Source of the DNA: Candidatus Pacebacteria bacterium RIFOXYA1_FULL_38_18
Lineage (GTDB): Bacteria; Patescibacteriota; Microgenomatia; UBA1400; PJMF01
Length of the DNA: 48,856 nucleotides
Assembly (NCBI GenBank): GCA_001787405.1
Contig: MFWV01000011.1
Coordinates: 1-48,856, forward strand
Direction: 5' to 3'
Positions 8,646 through 16,910 of this stretch are shown piece by piece. The notes under the pieces were generated by a model. That model saw only the letters and a program-made list of their open reading frames with translations, was not told where the DNA came from and searched no databases. Position numbers and translations under genes: made by a program. The number at the start of each line of letters is the position of its first letter. The stretch's first letter is position 1.

Positions 8646-9828
8646 TTTCCAAGCCAGTTTTTTTCCAAGCCAAACTCGCCACTTGTTTGGTTAATTCTGC
8701 CAAGCCCTCTCCGGTAAAACCGCTGAAGGGTAAAATAGTTTGCTGGGCTTTTTGAAAGCGCGAAGTGATTGCTTTAATCAATTCTGCAGGATAGATATCA
8801 ATCTTATTCAACGCAATCAATGAAGGTTTTTGCAACATTTCTGTTTGGTACGCTGTTAATTCACTGCATAAATGTTGGTATTGTTGCCAAACCAAATCGG
8901 CTTTGGTTTTGGAAGTGACATTGACATCAGACACAATATTTTCCTCCAAAAACAAAATAAATAACAACACTCTAGTATTTTCAATATGTCGCAAAAAGTC
9001 ATAACCCAAGCCTTTGCCACTATGCGCTCCTTCGATCAAGCCAGGAATATCTGCCACAACCAAATCTTTACCCTCTGGCAAGGTCAATACGCCTAGATTG
9101 GGCTCGATTGTGGTAAAGGGATAATCGGCTGTTTTGGGATTGGCACGAGTGATTTTGCTCAATAGAGTAGATTTGCCTGCATTGGGATATCCCACCAAAC
9201 CAATATCTGCCAAAAGCTTTAATTCCAAAACAACTTTTTTATGCTCCCCAGTGGAGCCATATTCCACTTCCAGAGGGGTGGTATTTATTGAGCTTTTGAA
9301 AGAAACATTGCCTCGTCCCCCAAAACCACCTTGGCAAAGCACTACTTTTTGCCCTTCTTCCAAGATTTCCACTAATTTAATTTTCTCTGGTAAAAACTTC
9401 AGTTCTCCAACATCTGGTGAGGAAGGTTGCTCTGTTTCTTTTTGAGCAACATATTTTGTCATCTCTATTTCTGCTTTTGCCAGAGTATGCTCCAAACTGT
9501 ATTTGTTGCGACGCCTAATACTCACTTCATTTTCTGCCATCAGCCACACTACCGTGCCCAGTGGTACTTCCCAAATCACATCATCACCTTTGGCACCGGT
9601 TTTTTTACGAGCGCCACCCACACCGCCTGCTGGAGCAGTAATTTCCTTGACACCAGAAAAGTGTTGAAGAGTATTGCGATGCTTGCTACCCATCAAGATA
9701 ACACTACCGCCATCACCACCCTGACCACCATCAGGACCCCCTTTGGGCACATATTTTTCTCTTCGAAAAGATATTCTGCCATTGCCACCACTGCCGGCCT
9801 TGATCGTTAATGAAACTAAATCAATCAT
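8638..9828 (-). CDS. obg: Obg family GTPase
   Basis: This 396-residue protein is a ribosome-associated GTPase for late 50S assembly. The Gly-rich Obg fold begins MIDLVSLTIKAGSGGNG and continues KGGPDGGQGGDGG. G1 is GYPNAGKST at 213-221, then the TT of DYPFTTIEPN, G3 is DIPG at about 260, G4 is NKID at 341-344, and G5 is near SGFTGEG. Two oddities: an insertion of about 50 residues in the Obg domain (around 96-150), so G1 lies at 213 rather than near 165, and no C-terminal OCT domain. ATG 9828 has no SD, but GATAAT sits exactly 6 nt upstream (plus-strand 9835-9840), suggesting a leaderless mRNA. Confidence 0.95.
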   Translation of the reverse strand: MIDLVSLTIKAGSGGNGRISFRREKYVPKGGPDGGQGGDGGSVILMGSKHRNTLQHFSGVKEITAPAGGVGGARKKTGAKGDDVIWEVPLGTVVWLMAENEVSIRRRNKYSLEHTLAKAEIEMTKYVAQKETEQPSSPDVGELKFLPEKIKLVEILEEGQKVVLCQGGFGGRGNVSFKSSINTTPLEVEYGSTGEHKKVVLELKLLADIGLVGYPNAGKSTLLSKITRANPKTADYPFTTIEPNLGVLTLPEGKDLVVADIPGLIEGAHSGKGLGYDFLRHIENTRVLLFILFLEENIVSDVNVTSKTKADLVWQQYQHLCSELTAYQTEMLQKPSLIALNKIDIYPAELIKAITSRFQKAQQTILPFSGFTGEGLAELTKQVASLAWKKTGLEKN

Positions 9829-9834
9829 GAAGTT

Positions 9835-9840
9835 ATTATC
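9835..9840 (-). promoter_or_regulatory. Putative -10 hexamer of leaderless obg mRNA
   Basis: GATAAT on the minus strand, with six bases (AACTTC) before the obg ATG, would put +1 at the start codon. Confidence 0.5.
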
Positions 9841-9904
9841 TCATGGAAAAATCATAAAATTAAAAACGTAAAATTTGAGGTTATTTTGGCAGATTGAAAA
9901 TCAA

Positions 9905-11029
9905 TTACCTCAAGAAAGTAAGCGGATTCAAAAGTGCTCCACCCTGGCGAATCTCAAAATGTAGGTGCACTCCAGTAGAGCGACCAGTAGAGCCCATCTG
10001 TCCTAGCACATCACCGCGATTGACTCTTTGGCCCACCCTCACCTGAACTACGCTCATGTGAGCATACAGTGTTACAAAACCATTGCCATGATCAATTACT
10101 ACTCGATTGCCATAACCAGAATTGTCCACCCAGCCAGCAGTGACTACTACTCCTGAATCTGCAGCCAAAATTGAGCCACCACCTCTATTCGAAATATCAA
10201 TTGCCTTATGATAAAACTGGTATCCCTGACTAATTTGTCCAGCAGTTGGCCAAATAAAGGCACCAGAAGCGGACACACTCCCTGCATCAGGAGTCAAGAT
10301 TCCTACAGCAGTTCTACCCACAGAACCCGTAGCTGTCGGTTTCACTCCCTGAGGTACCATCAAATACTGACCAATTACCAACTCAAAAGTTTCATCATTT
10401 AAAAATTCATTAAATGGATAGTCAACAATCACCTGAGTTTGAGCTTCATCAAGACCATAGCGCTTACCAATAGAATAAATAGTTTCTCCTCTGGCAACTT
10501 TGTGTCTTACTCCATCTACTGGCAAAATTTTGAGCTCTTGACCTGGTTTAATTTTGGAAGTTTCAGTCAAATTATTTTCCCAAAGAACAGTATCTACTTG
10601 TAAACCATAACGAGCTGCAATGCTGGAAAGAGTTTCTTCTTCTTCCACTACATGAATAATAATTTCTCCACCACGATATTGCTGAACTTCCTCTGCTTGA
10701 AGAGTGTAAAAATCTGGAGCATAGGCAGTAGCCGTATTCAAAATGGGACCAATTGCTCCTCGCTCTTCTTCGTTATTTTCTTGCAAAATCAGTGGACCAG
10801 CTGTAATTAACAAAAAAACTAAACCAATAGTGCCAAAATGTAAAAATGGCCGAGCGTAACGACCGCGTTTTCTATATAACAAATCAACTAAAAAATCTTT
10901 CCCCATTTCCAGTCGAGCAAACCAATTATAACCACGCAGTCGAAAATACATGCGTAAAAAAACACCGTACTCGTGCCAGTCTTCCAAAAATTGAGATTTA
11001 GTAAAAAAAGAAAAAAAACTTTTTTTCAT
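9905..11029 (-). CDS. Membrane-anchored LysM/M23 metallopeptidase
   Basis: This 374-residue protein has a basic, cytosolic N-terminal part of about 60 residues and one membrane helix (FGTIGLVFLLITAGPLIL). Two LysM modules follow (HVVEEEETLSSIAARYGL... and HKVARGETIYSIGKRYGL...), then a C-terminal M23 (LytM/lysostaphin) domain. Zn-ligand motifs are intact: HKAID and HLHFE, so it should be an active peptidoglycan endopeptidase outside the membrane. I chose ATG 11029 (MKKSFFSF) over ATG 11050: a TACAAT box overlaps the 11050 ATG, so a transcript from it would begin downstream of that codon. It lies between obg and rho on the same strand but with its own spacing. Confidence 0.9.
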   Translation of the reverse strand: MKKSFFSFFTKSQFLEDWHEYGVFLRMYFRLRGYNWFARLEMGKDFLVDLLYRKRGRYARPFLHFGTIGLVFLLITAGPLILQENNEEERGAIGPILNTATAYAPDFYTLQAEEVQQYRGGEIIIHVVEEEETLSSIAARYGLQVDTVLWENNLTETSKIKPGQELKILPVDGVRHKVARGETIYSIGKRYGLDEAQTQVIVDYPFNEFLNDETFELVIGQYLMVPQGVKPTATGSVGRTAVGILTPDAGSVSASGAFIWPTAGQISQGYQFYHKAIDISNRGGGSILAADSGVVVTAGWVDNSGYGNRVVIDHGNGFVTLYAHMSVVQVRVGQRVNRGDVLGQMGSTGRSTGVHLHFEIRQGGALLNPLTFLR

Positions 11030-11070
11030 AATTGGACAGTGAGAAACCATTGTACCAGGAGTGGTAAAAT

Positions 11071-11154
11071 TTATGAAACTACTCGGCTAATTTGTAAAAC
11101 TACCCAACCAACTTGTGAAGCTTCCCAATCAATTCATGAAATTACTCAATCAAC
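11071..11154. repeat. Four imperfect 21-bp tandem repeats upstream of the LysM/M23 gene
   Basis: Units are 11071-11091, 11092-11112, 11113-11133 and 11134-11154, all variants of TTGTGAAACTACCCAATCAAC. They lie between rho and the LysM/M23 gene. The 64-codon plus-strand open frame across them looks like a by-product of the 21-base period, so I do not call it a gene. Confidence 0.75.
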
Positions 11155-11216
11155 TTGGCCAACTTAGCCGAATGTTTAGTCGAGACGTCAACTTTGAGAG
11201 CCCAACTTTCTGACTT

Positions 11217-12581
11217 TTACCCCGTCTTGAGACTAGCTAAAAAGTCTTTATTGGAATTGGTGCGCTTCAATTTATCGATCAGCGTCTGAGTTCGCTCATC
11301 TTTGCCAAGCATATCCAACATTCTGTGTAGAGTCATAATTGATTGATAGGTAACCGAATCAATCATTAGATCATCTCTTCTAGTACCAGAGCGTTGTACG
11401 TCAATGGCTGGATAAACACGTCGCTCGGCCAAAGAACGTTCTAGATGCACTTCTTGATTACCTGTTCCTTTAAATTCCTCATAAACCAAGTCATCCATTC
11501 TAGAACCGGTATCAACTAAAGCCGTACCCACAATCGTTAATGAGCCTGGAATTTCAAAATTTCTAGCTGCTCCAAAAAATTTCTTGGGCGGGAAAAGAGC
11601 TGCCGGATCAAAACCACCAGACAGAGTTCTACCAGATGTAGGCATGGCTAGATTGTAAGCTCGAGCCAATCTAGTAATGGAATCCAGCAAAATCAAGACG
11701 TCCCGACCACTTTCCACCAATCTTTTTGCTCGTTCCAAAGCTAACTCGGCCACTCTCACTTGATCTTGAGCTGATTCGTCAAAGTTGCTAGCTGCCACTT
11801 CACCCTTACCTTTGGTAATATCTTCTATATGACGCTTGATATCAGTCACTTCCTCTGGACGCTCTCCCACTAAGACAGCCATGACATGAATGTCTGGATT
11901 GTTCTGAGCTGCTCCAGTAGCAATGTTTTTGAGAATCGTGGTTTTACCAGCCTTGGGCGGAGAAACCAATAAACTGCGCTGACCTTTGCCGATTGGCGCT
12001 ATCATATCGATAATACGCAAAGCCAATGGTTCTTTGCCTATTTCCAACTTAATCTGCTCATCAGGATAAACAGGAGTGAGGTTACCAAATTTTTGTCGGT
12101 CTAATTTCATAAATTCACTTACTGGCTGGTCATTAACTAGCTCTACTTGTAATAAGCCCCAATAGCGCTCATTTTCTTTGGGACGACGAGCTGGACCCTC
12201 CACCACATCACCGGGACGTAAACGAAAACGGCGAATTTGAGAGTTGGAAATATAGGCATCGCGATCATCTTCAGAAAAAGAAACTCGCAAAATTCCATGT
12301 CCATCTCTGGAATTATCCAAAACACCTCTAATCATTTCTGTATCAGAATTCATTTTTCTAACTGGAGAAGCATGACGGGAATCAAAAGAATTTCTAATTG
12401 ACGAACCTGGTTCAACACTCGCTGAAGAATCAGCTGTCTCGGGAACTTCGCTTTCGGTAGAAACAGTTTTTCCAACAGAAGCAGCCTCCTTGCTTGGAGT
12501 GGTTTTTTTGACTGAGTCGGTTTCTTCTTTAGTTGAAACATTTTCAACGACTTGGTCGGCATAAATTTTGCTTTTTGGCAT
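11217..12581 (-). CDS. rho: Transcription termination factor Rho
   Basis: This is a 454-residue RNA-dependent ATPase helicase. From ATG 12581 it has a disordered Ser/Glu/Lys-rich leader of about 75 residues, an OB-fold RNA-binding domain ([16 protein letters not shown]... YWGLLQVE), and the ATPase core. Walker A is SPPKAGKTT (about 207-215), the catalytic stretch is [10 protein letters not shown], and Walker B is [17 protein letters not shown]. The R/Q-loop region is GKGEV and [21 protein letters not shown]. The upstream TTG at 12590 is rejected in favour of ATG. Bases 12591-12834 (upstream, minus strand) are AT-rich with TTGATTGATT-like repeats and no clear SD. Confidence 0.97.
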   Translation of the reverse strand: MPKSKIYADQVVENVSTKEETDSVKKTTPSKEAASVGKTVSTESEVPETADSSASVEPGSSIRNSFDSRHASPVRKMNSDTEMIRGVLDNSRDGHGILRVSFSEDDRDAYISNSQIRRFRLRPGDVVEGPARRPKENERYWGLLQVELVNDQPVSEFMKLDRQKFGNLTPVYPDEQIKLEIGKEPLALRIIDMIAPIGKGQRSLLVSPPKAGKTTILKNIATGAAQNNPDIHVMAVLVGERPEEVTDIKRHIEDITKGKGEVAASNFDESAQDQVRVAELALERAKRLVESGRDVLILLDSITRLARAYNLAMPTSGRTLSGGFDPAALFPPKKFFGAARNFEIPGSLTIVGTALVDTGSRMDDLVYEEFKGTGNQEVHLERSLAERRVYPAIDVQRSGTRRDDLMIDSVTYQSIMTLHRMLDMLGKDERTQTLIDKLKRTNSNKDFLASLKTG

Positions 12582-12834
12582 AAAATACAAGCCCTTTCTC
12601 GGCTTAATTGATTATTTAATTACGATTGATTGTTTAATCACTAACTTGATTGATTCTCTCTTTATTCATCCCTGATTGTGGGGTTGTAGGTTCTTAACTT
12701 GTTATCCTTAATCTTTGTCATTAATCATTTAACTACTAACTTTGTTGGAGTTGGGAAATATGCAAAAGAAAACTACATTGAGAAAACTAAGCAATATTAT
12801 ACAAGTCACTGCAAATTTGTCAAAGAAAGTCTGT

Positions 12835-13764
12835 TTACAGTTTATTCAATAAGGAATTTTCTTCAGTAGGTATTAGCCTAGCATAACGGAAAATTCGAAT
12901 AGGAGAATCTAGATGTTTGCAAGTGTAAACAATTAAATCCGCCTGGTAATCTGTAATCTCGGTTCCTTCTTCGCCAAAATATATTTCATAAACATATTTA
13001 CGTTTATCAGCAATGATTTCTACGGTATCCCCTGGTTCTAAATCTGGTAAAAGATAAAAAGAGTGATAACGCCAATAATCATTTTTCCACCACCATTTAA
13101 AACCAAAACGGTGCCCGGCAACAATTATGGGTAATTCTTGATCGCCTGGTTGACCAAAATCAGGCACCAACCATACTCCGGTTTCCAAGGCCTCATTGTA
13201 ATCTTTGGTTGCTTGTAATAAAGAACGCACGCCGATGCGAGGAATAATTAGCCAATCCCCCTCTGGTAAATTTTTATTATAAGGTGGGCGAAAATTGGTT
13301 TTTGTAGGAGTGGCTTTCCGAGCATCAATCTCCTGTTGATTGATGGTTAAATCAAAATTGCCCTGCAATTCTCCCTCTTGTTTTTGAGCTTCTTGAGGCT
13401 GGCTAGCTGCCAATAATGAACTGGGTTGATTATCAGACGATTCTGCTGATTGGGCTGAGTTGGTTTGTTGAGGCGGGAAAATAGCAAAATACCATTTTGG
13501 TCCAAACCAAACCAAACTGATTGCTAAACTGGCAATCATTATTAGATTGAGCGCTGTTTTGAGAGCTTTAGTCCAAAGTTTTTTTAGCTTTTTTACTAGT
13601 TTTTTATACCAAACGTACCATTTTCTCCCAAGTAAGCTTCTTAAATGATGTTTCTGGGACTTTTTCTGAGAACGCTTGCCCAGTTCTCCCAGCCAAAGCT
13701 GTCGAACATTTGGAAAACGAATCAGAACTGGTCGGAATGCTAGTGATGCTGAATATTCTTTCAT
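12835..13764 (-). CDS. Sortase family transpeptidase
   Basis: This 309-residue protein has a basic N-terminus and one membrane helix at about 70-90 (ALNLIMIASLAISLVWFG). A Gln/Ser-rich linker leads to a sortase domain (about 165-300). Candidate catalytic residues are His218 (VAGHRFG), Cys282 (VYTCKHL) and Arg290/Arg293. It would sit on the outer face of the membrane and join surface proteins or pilins through a Thr-peptide bond. No LPXTG-type substrate is visible in this window. A Trp/Tyr-rich insertion (KWWWKNDYWRYHSF) follows the catalytic His. TATAAT directly abuts the ATG (13765-13770), too close for a leaderless start at this codon. Class within the sortases is not determined. Confidence 0.88.
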   Translation of the reverse strand: MKEYSASLAFRPVLIRFPNVRQLWLGELGKRSQKKSQKHHLRSLLGRKWYVWYKKLVKKLKKLWTKALKTALNLIMIASLAISLVWFGPKWYFAIFPPQQTNSAQSAESSDNQPSSLLAASQPQEAQKQEGELQGNFDLTINQQEIDARKATPTKTNFRPPYNKNLPEGDWLIIPRIGVRSLLQATKDYNEALETGVWLVPDFGQPGDQELPIIVAGHRFGFKWWWKNDYWRYHSFYLLPDLEPGDTVEIIADKRKYVYEIYFGEEGTEITDYQADLIVYTCKHLDSPIRIFRYARLIPTEENSLLNKL

Positions 13765-13923
13765 ATTATAAGATGAGGGGTATTCTAGCTTATAAAAGCC
13801 AAAAACTCAATATTATGGGATTATCGATCTGGATTAATTTGCAATTAGTTAACTAAATAAGTTTAAATAATTGAATGGTTGAATAATTAAATTAAGTTAA
13901 AAAAAATTTGAAAACCTCAAAAA

Positions 13924-13973
13924 AAGCCTGAAAAATTTAAAAGCCTGAAAAATTTAAAAAACTGAAAACTTTA
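13924..13973. repeat. 17-bp tandem repeat
   Basis: AAGCCTGAAAAATTTAA is repeated exactly at 13924-13940 and 13941-13957, with a third degenerate copy to 13973. Confidence 0.85.
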
Positions 13974-14029
13974 AAAAAGCCAAAAACCAGAAAAACCGCG
14001 CAAGTCTGAAAAACCTTGAGCACTGGGTA

Positions 14030-14063
14030 GAAGTTCGGCAGCCTGCCCAACCGACCGAACTTC
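14030..14063. repeat. Perfect 9-bp inverted repeat
   Basis: GAAGTTCGG (14030-14038) and CCGAACTTC (14055-14063) enclose 16 bases. GC-rich in an AT-rich setting, so likely to form a stable hairpin in RNA. Confidence 0.7.
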
Positions 14064-14237
14064 AACTCAACGCTCGATTGTTAACCTTTTACTATGTTTT
14101 AACTATGTTTCTAAATCTCAATAATTGAACTCATTTATTATACAACCTTTACCTATTTTTATCTATTATTAATCATTAATAACCATTAATATGCTGTTTA
14201 CCTCACCCGACAAAAATGCTATCTTAAGTTTATCTTA

Positions 14238-14298
14238 TTGGGCCTAGCCCAAAAAAGAACGGCAATATTATTTGTGGTTTATCCAGCGGTAATATTGC
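14238..14298. repeat. Two adjacent hairpins
   Basis: TTGGGC-CTA-GCCCAA lies at 14238-14252. It is followed by GCAATATTA (14262-14270) paired with TAATATTGC (14290-14298). Confidence 0.65.
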
Positions 14299-14305
14299 AC
14301 TTTAT

Positions 14306-14361
14306 CCACCTTGTTTGTAGTCTGCCTGCCATGTTTCAGACACTGCAAACAGGTGGATTTT
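14306..14361 (+). terminator. Long imperfect hairpin followed by T-run
   Basis: An arm starting CCACCTTGTTTG at 14306 pairs imperfectly with one ending GCAAACAGGTGG at 14356, then ATTTTT follows. Read on the plus strand this resembles an intrinsic terminator, yet no plus-strand gene precedes it. That suggests it may end an unannotated plus-strand RNA starting within this stretch. Confidence 0.4.
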
Positions 14362-14604
14362 TAATAGTTACTCAACTATAACTCTTTTTTTACAACTTTG
14401 TCAACCTATAGTTTTTTTAAATGTTAAAACTCAATGTCTTATAAAACTAATTTCTAGGTAAATCCAGGCTTTAAATAAAAGTTTTCAACACCAATCACTC
14501 AAAAACCCTTTTGTTTGGAAAACTTGGGAAAACTCTTTTCATTCTCCCAAACACTCTTCTTCTTTACTCTCCTAGGTGCTCTTGAGTTATACTAAATAAA
14601 CACT

Positions 14605-16788
14605 ATGACAACTCATACTTTGCTTGAGCTTCGAATCGGTCGAGATGCAGAACACACTCCAGAAACAGCGACTCAGCTTTTTTCTACTCTACCTCATTTG
14701 CACAACAATCTTTTTTATCAATTGATTGGCAAACAAGAATATTTAAGTTTTGAGATTTTTGTTCGGCGACAAGTTATTTATTTTGGAATATTTGTACCCA
14801 CTCGCCTGGAAGAATATTTGCGAGGGACGATTTTGGCTAGTTATCCAGAGGTAATGATTATTGAACCCACCTCAGATCCTCTACTAGATTTCTTTACAGA
14901 AAATGGAAAATTAATCTCTCCCAATTTGGTCAAAACCGGTAGTTTGGGATTAAATAACGCCGATTATTTGCCCATGAAGACTTATCTAGATTTCAAAGAA
15001 ATAGATCCATTAGCCTCTCTTCTAGCCTTTTTATCCAAAAGCCAACCAGATGATCTGGTGCATATTCAATATCTGGTTGATGATGAAGGAGAAAATTGGA
15101 AAAACAGAGGTTGGGGACAAATTCAAGGAAAATCTAGTGATGATAGTGCCGGCACTTATCACCGACAAAAAGCTCTTATCCAAGAAAAACTAGACAATAA
15201 AGGTTTGCGAGTTGCCATCAAAATAGCCGTTCAAAGCAGTTCCCCCTCTAGAAGTAAGTTAATTCTGGAAACGCTGGCTGCTACTTATAGCTCCATTTCC
15301 AAGAGTGAAGGCAATTCTTTGGTTTTGCGCAAAAATTACTTCAGCAAACAAATTTTTATCAAGAAAATGATGAAAAGAGTTTTCAATCAGTTTATTTGGC
15401 AAAAAATGCATCTGTCTTTAAATGAATTGGCCACCCTTTATCATCTTCCCAATAAAAAACTGGGAGTAATTCCAAATATAGCCTGGGGTAAAAACTTATT
15501 GGGCGAACCACCAGAAAATCTACCCGTAGTTGCGCACGATACTCCGGCCGAAATCAAAGACCACATCAATGTTTTTGCCGAGACTACCTTTAGAAATCGC
15601 TTGGTTAAATATGGCTTAAAACATACCGATCGCCGTCGTCACATGTATGTAATCGGAAAAACCGGTACCGGCAAATCTACTCTGCTGGCCAATATGGCTA
15701 TTAATGATCTTAAGCAAAACGAGGGACTGTGTGTTATCGATCCGCATGGCGATCTAGTCGAGATGCTTCTCAATTACATTCCCTCTCATCGAATCAATGA
15801 TGTAATTTACTTTGATCCGGCTGATCCTGAACGTACTGTGCAGATCAATCTTTTTGAAGGAGAAAACGTGGTCCATCGAGAGCTAATTGCCTCTGGTATT
15901 ATCTCTATTTTCCAAAAACTATACGGTTATTCTTGGGGTCCTAGATTGGAATATATTTTACGCAATGCCCTTCTCACTCTTCTCAAAAGTGATAATGCTA
16001 AATTATCAGACATTCTGGAATTATTGACCAATCGCAAATTTCGCGATAAATACGTTGAAAAATTGAATGATCCTATCCTCAAAGGTTTCTGGGTTGATGA
16101 ATTTAATAAAATGCAGGACCGACAAAGAACCGAAGCAATTGCTTCTATTCTCAATAAGGTGGGGCAATTTGTCTCCTCTCCTCTGGTGCGTAACGTGGTT
16201 AATGCTCAAAAAAGCTCTTTTAGTGTAGAAGAAATCATGGATAAAGGAAAAATTTTGCTAGTAAATCTTTCTCAAGGACGCCTGGGAGAAGACAATGCTG
16301 CTCTATTGGGAGCCATGATGATTACCAAAATTCAATTGGCCGCCATGAGTCGTGTGCATATTGATGAAGAAAAACGTCGTGATTTTTACTTGTATGTTGA
16401 TGAGTTCCAAAATTTTGCCACTGAGGCTTTTATCAAAATTCTCTCCGAAGCCCGCAAATATCGACTTAATTTAACTCTGGCTAATCAATATATTGCTCAA
16501 ATTCCAGAGGAAGTGCAAAAGGCCATCTTTGGTAACTGCGGAAGTATTGCTAGTTTTGTCATGGGAGCAGAAGATGCTGCTCTTTTTACCAGAGAATATG
16601 GAGAACACTACTCTCCTGAGGAGTTGGTATCTCTAGAGAGATATCAAATTATTAATAAACTATCGATTGATAATATTATTAGCCCTCCTTTTCCGGCTAT
16701 TACTCTGGGGTTGGCTAAAAGCAGTAATAATAATCGAGAAAAAGTAATTCGAGTTAGTCGAGAACGATACTCCAAAAAAAGAGAGTAA
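14605..16788 (+). CDS. VirD4/TraD-like type IV coupling ATPase (soluble form)
   Basis: This 727-residue protein has a mixed N-terminal part of about 300 residues without membrane helices, then a FtsK/TraD-like motor. Walker A is GKTGTGKST at 351-359, and CVIDPHGD follows at about 376. NLSQGRLGEDNAALLGAMM and the Walker B region FYLYVDEFQNFATEAF come later, then the ANQYIAQIPEEV and FGNCGS motifs of coupling proteins. Such ATPases deliver DNA or protein to a type IV secretion channel. It stands about 10 kb from the secretion cluster and lacks the usual N-terminal transmembrane anchor, so it may be cytosolic or bind a membrane partner. No SD is visible. TATACT at 14588-14593 would give a leader of only a few bases. 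Confidence 0.85.
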   Translation: MTTHTLLELRIGRDAEHTPETATQLFSTLPHLHNNLFYQLIGKQEYLSFEIFVRRQVIYFGIFVPTRLEEYLRGTILASYPEVMIIEPTSDPLLDFFTENGKLISPNLVKTGSLGLNNADYLPMKTYLDFKEIDPLASLLAFLSKSQPDDLVHIQYLVDDEGENWKNRGWGQIQGKSSDDSAGTYHRQKALIQEKLDNKGLRVAIKIAVQSSSPSRSKLILETLAATYSSISKSEGNSLVLRKNYFSKQIFIKKMMKRVFNQFIWQKMHLSLNELATLYHLPNKKLGVIPNIAWGKNLLGEPPENLPVVAHDTPAEIKDHINVFAETTFRNRLVKYGLKHTDRRRHMYVIGKTGTGKSTLLANMAINDLKQNEGLCVIDPHGDLVEMLLNYIPSHRINDVIYFDPADPERTVQINLFEGENVVHRELIASGIISIFQKLYGYSWGPRLEYILRNALLTLLKSDNAKLSDILELLTNRKFRDKYVEKLNDPILKGFWVDEFNKMQDRQRTEAIASILNKVGQFVSSPLVRNVVNAQKSSFSVEEIMDKGKILLVNLSQGRLGEDNAALLGAMMITKIQLAAMSRVHIDEEKRRDFYLYVDEFQNFATEAFIKILSEARKYRLNLTLANQYIAQIPEEVQKAIFGNCGSIASFVMGAEDAALFTREYGEHYSPEELVSLERYQIINKLSIDNIISPPFPAITLGLAKSSNNNREKVIRVSRERYSKKRE

Positions 16789-16910
16789 GTTTGAGGAAAG
16801 CTAGTTGCATAAACTAGGTTCTTGAGGAATAGATCCTTGAGAAATTGATTTTGAAGAATGGGCTCTCAGAAAATGTTTTTGATAAATAAAACAATCAATA
16901 AGGTTTTGAA

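Larger units (their letters stand above)
13765..14604. other. 840-base gene-free stretch rich in tandem and inverted repeats
   Basis: No credible ORF on either strand. It holds the 17-bp tandem repeats at 13924-13973, four inverted repeats between 14030 and 14356, a third copy of the ATAGTT/AACTAT palindrome at 14364-14379 followed by a T-run, and a plausible -10 (TATACT, 14588-14593) for the gene at 14605. It separates the minus-strand sortase from the plus-strand ATPase. It could host a structured RNA or a decayed small mobile element; the sequence alone does not decide. Confidence 0.6.

Noticed and set aside
11071-11154. CRISPR-like array
   Set aside because: Units are contiguous and imperfect, with no spacers.
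10973-11167. 64-codon plus-strand ORF before rho
   Set aside because: Produced by the 21-bp tandem repeat and overlaps the LysM/M23 gene start; no SD or -10 box.
13765-13770. TATAAT abutting the sortase ATG as a leaderless promoter
   Set aside because: With zero spacing, transcription would start inside the ORF; it does not fit the 6-8 nt rule.
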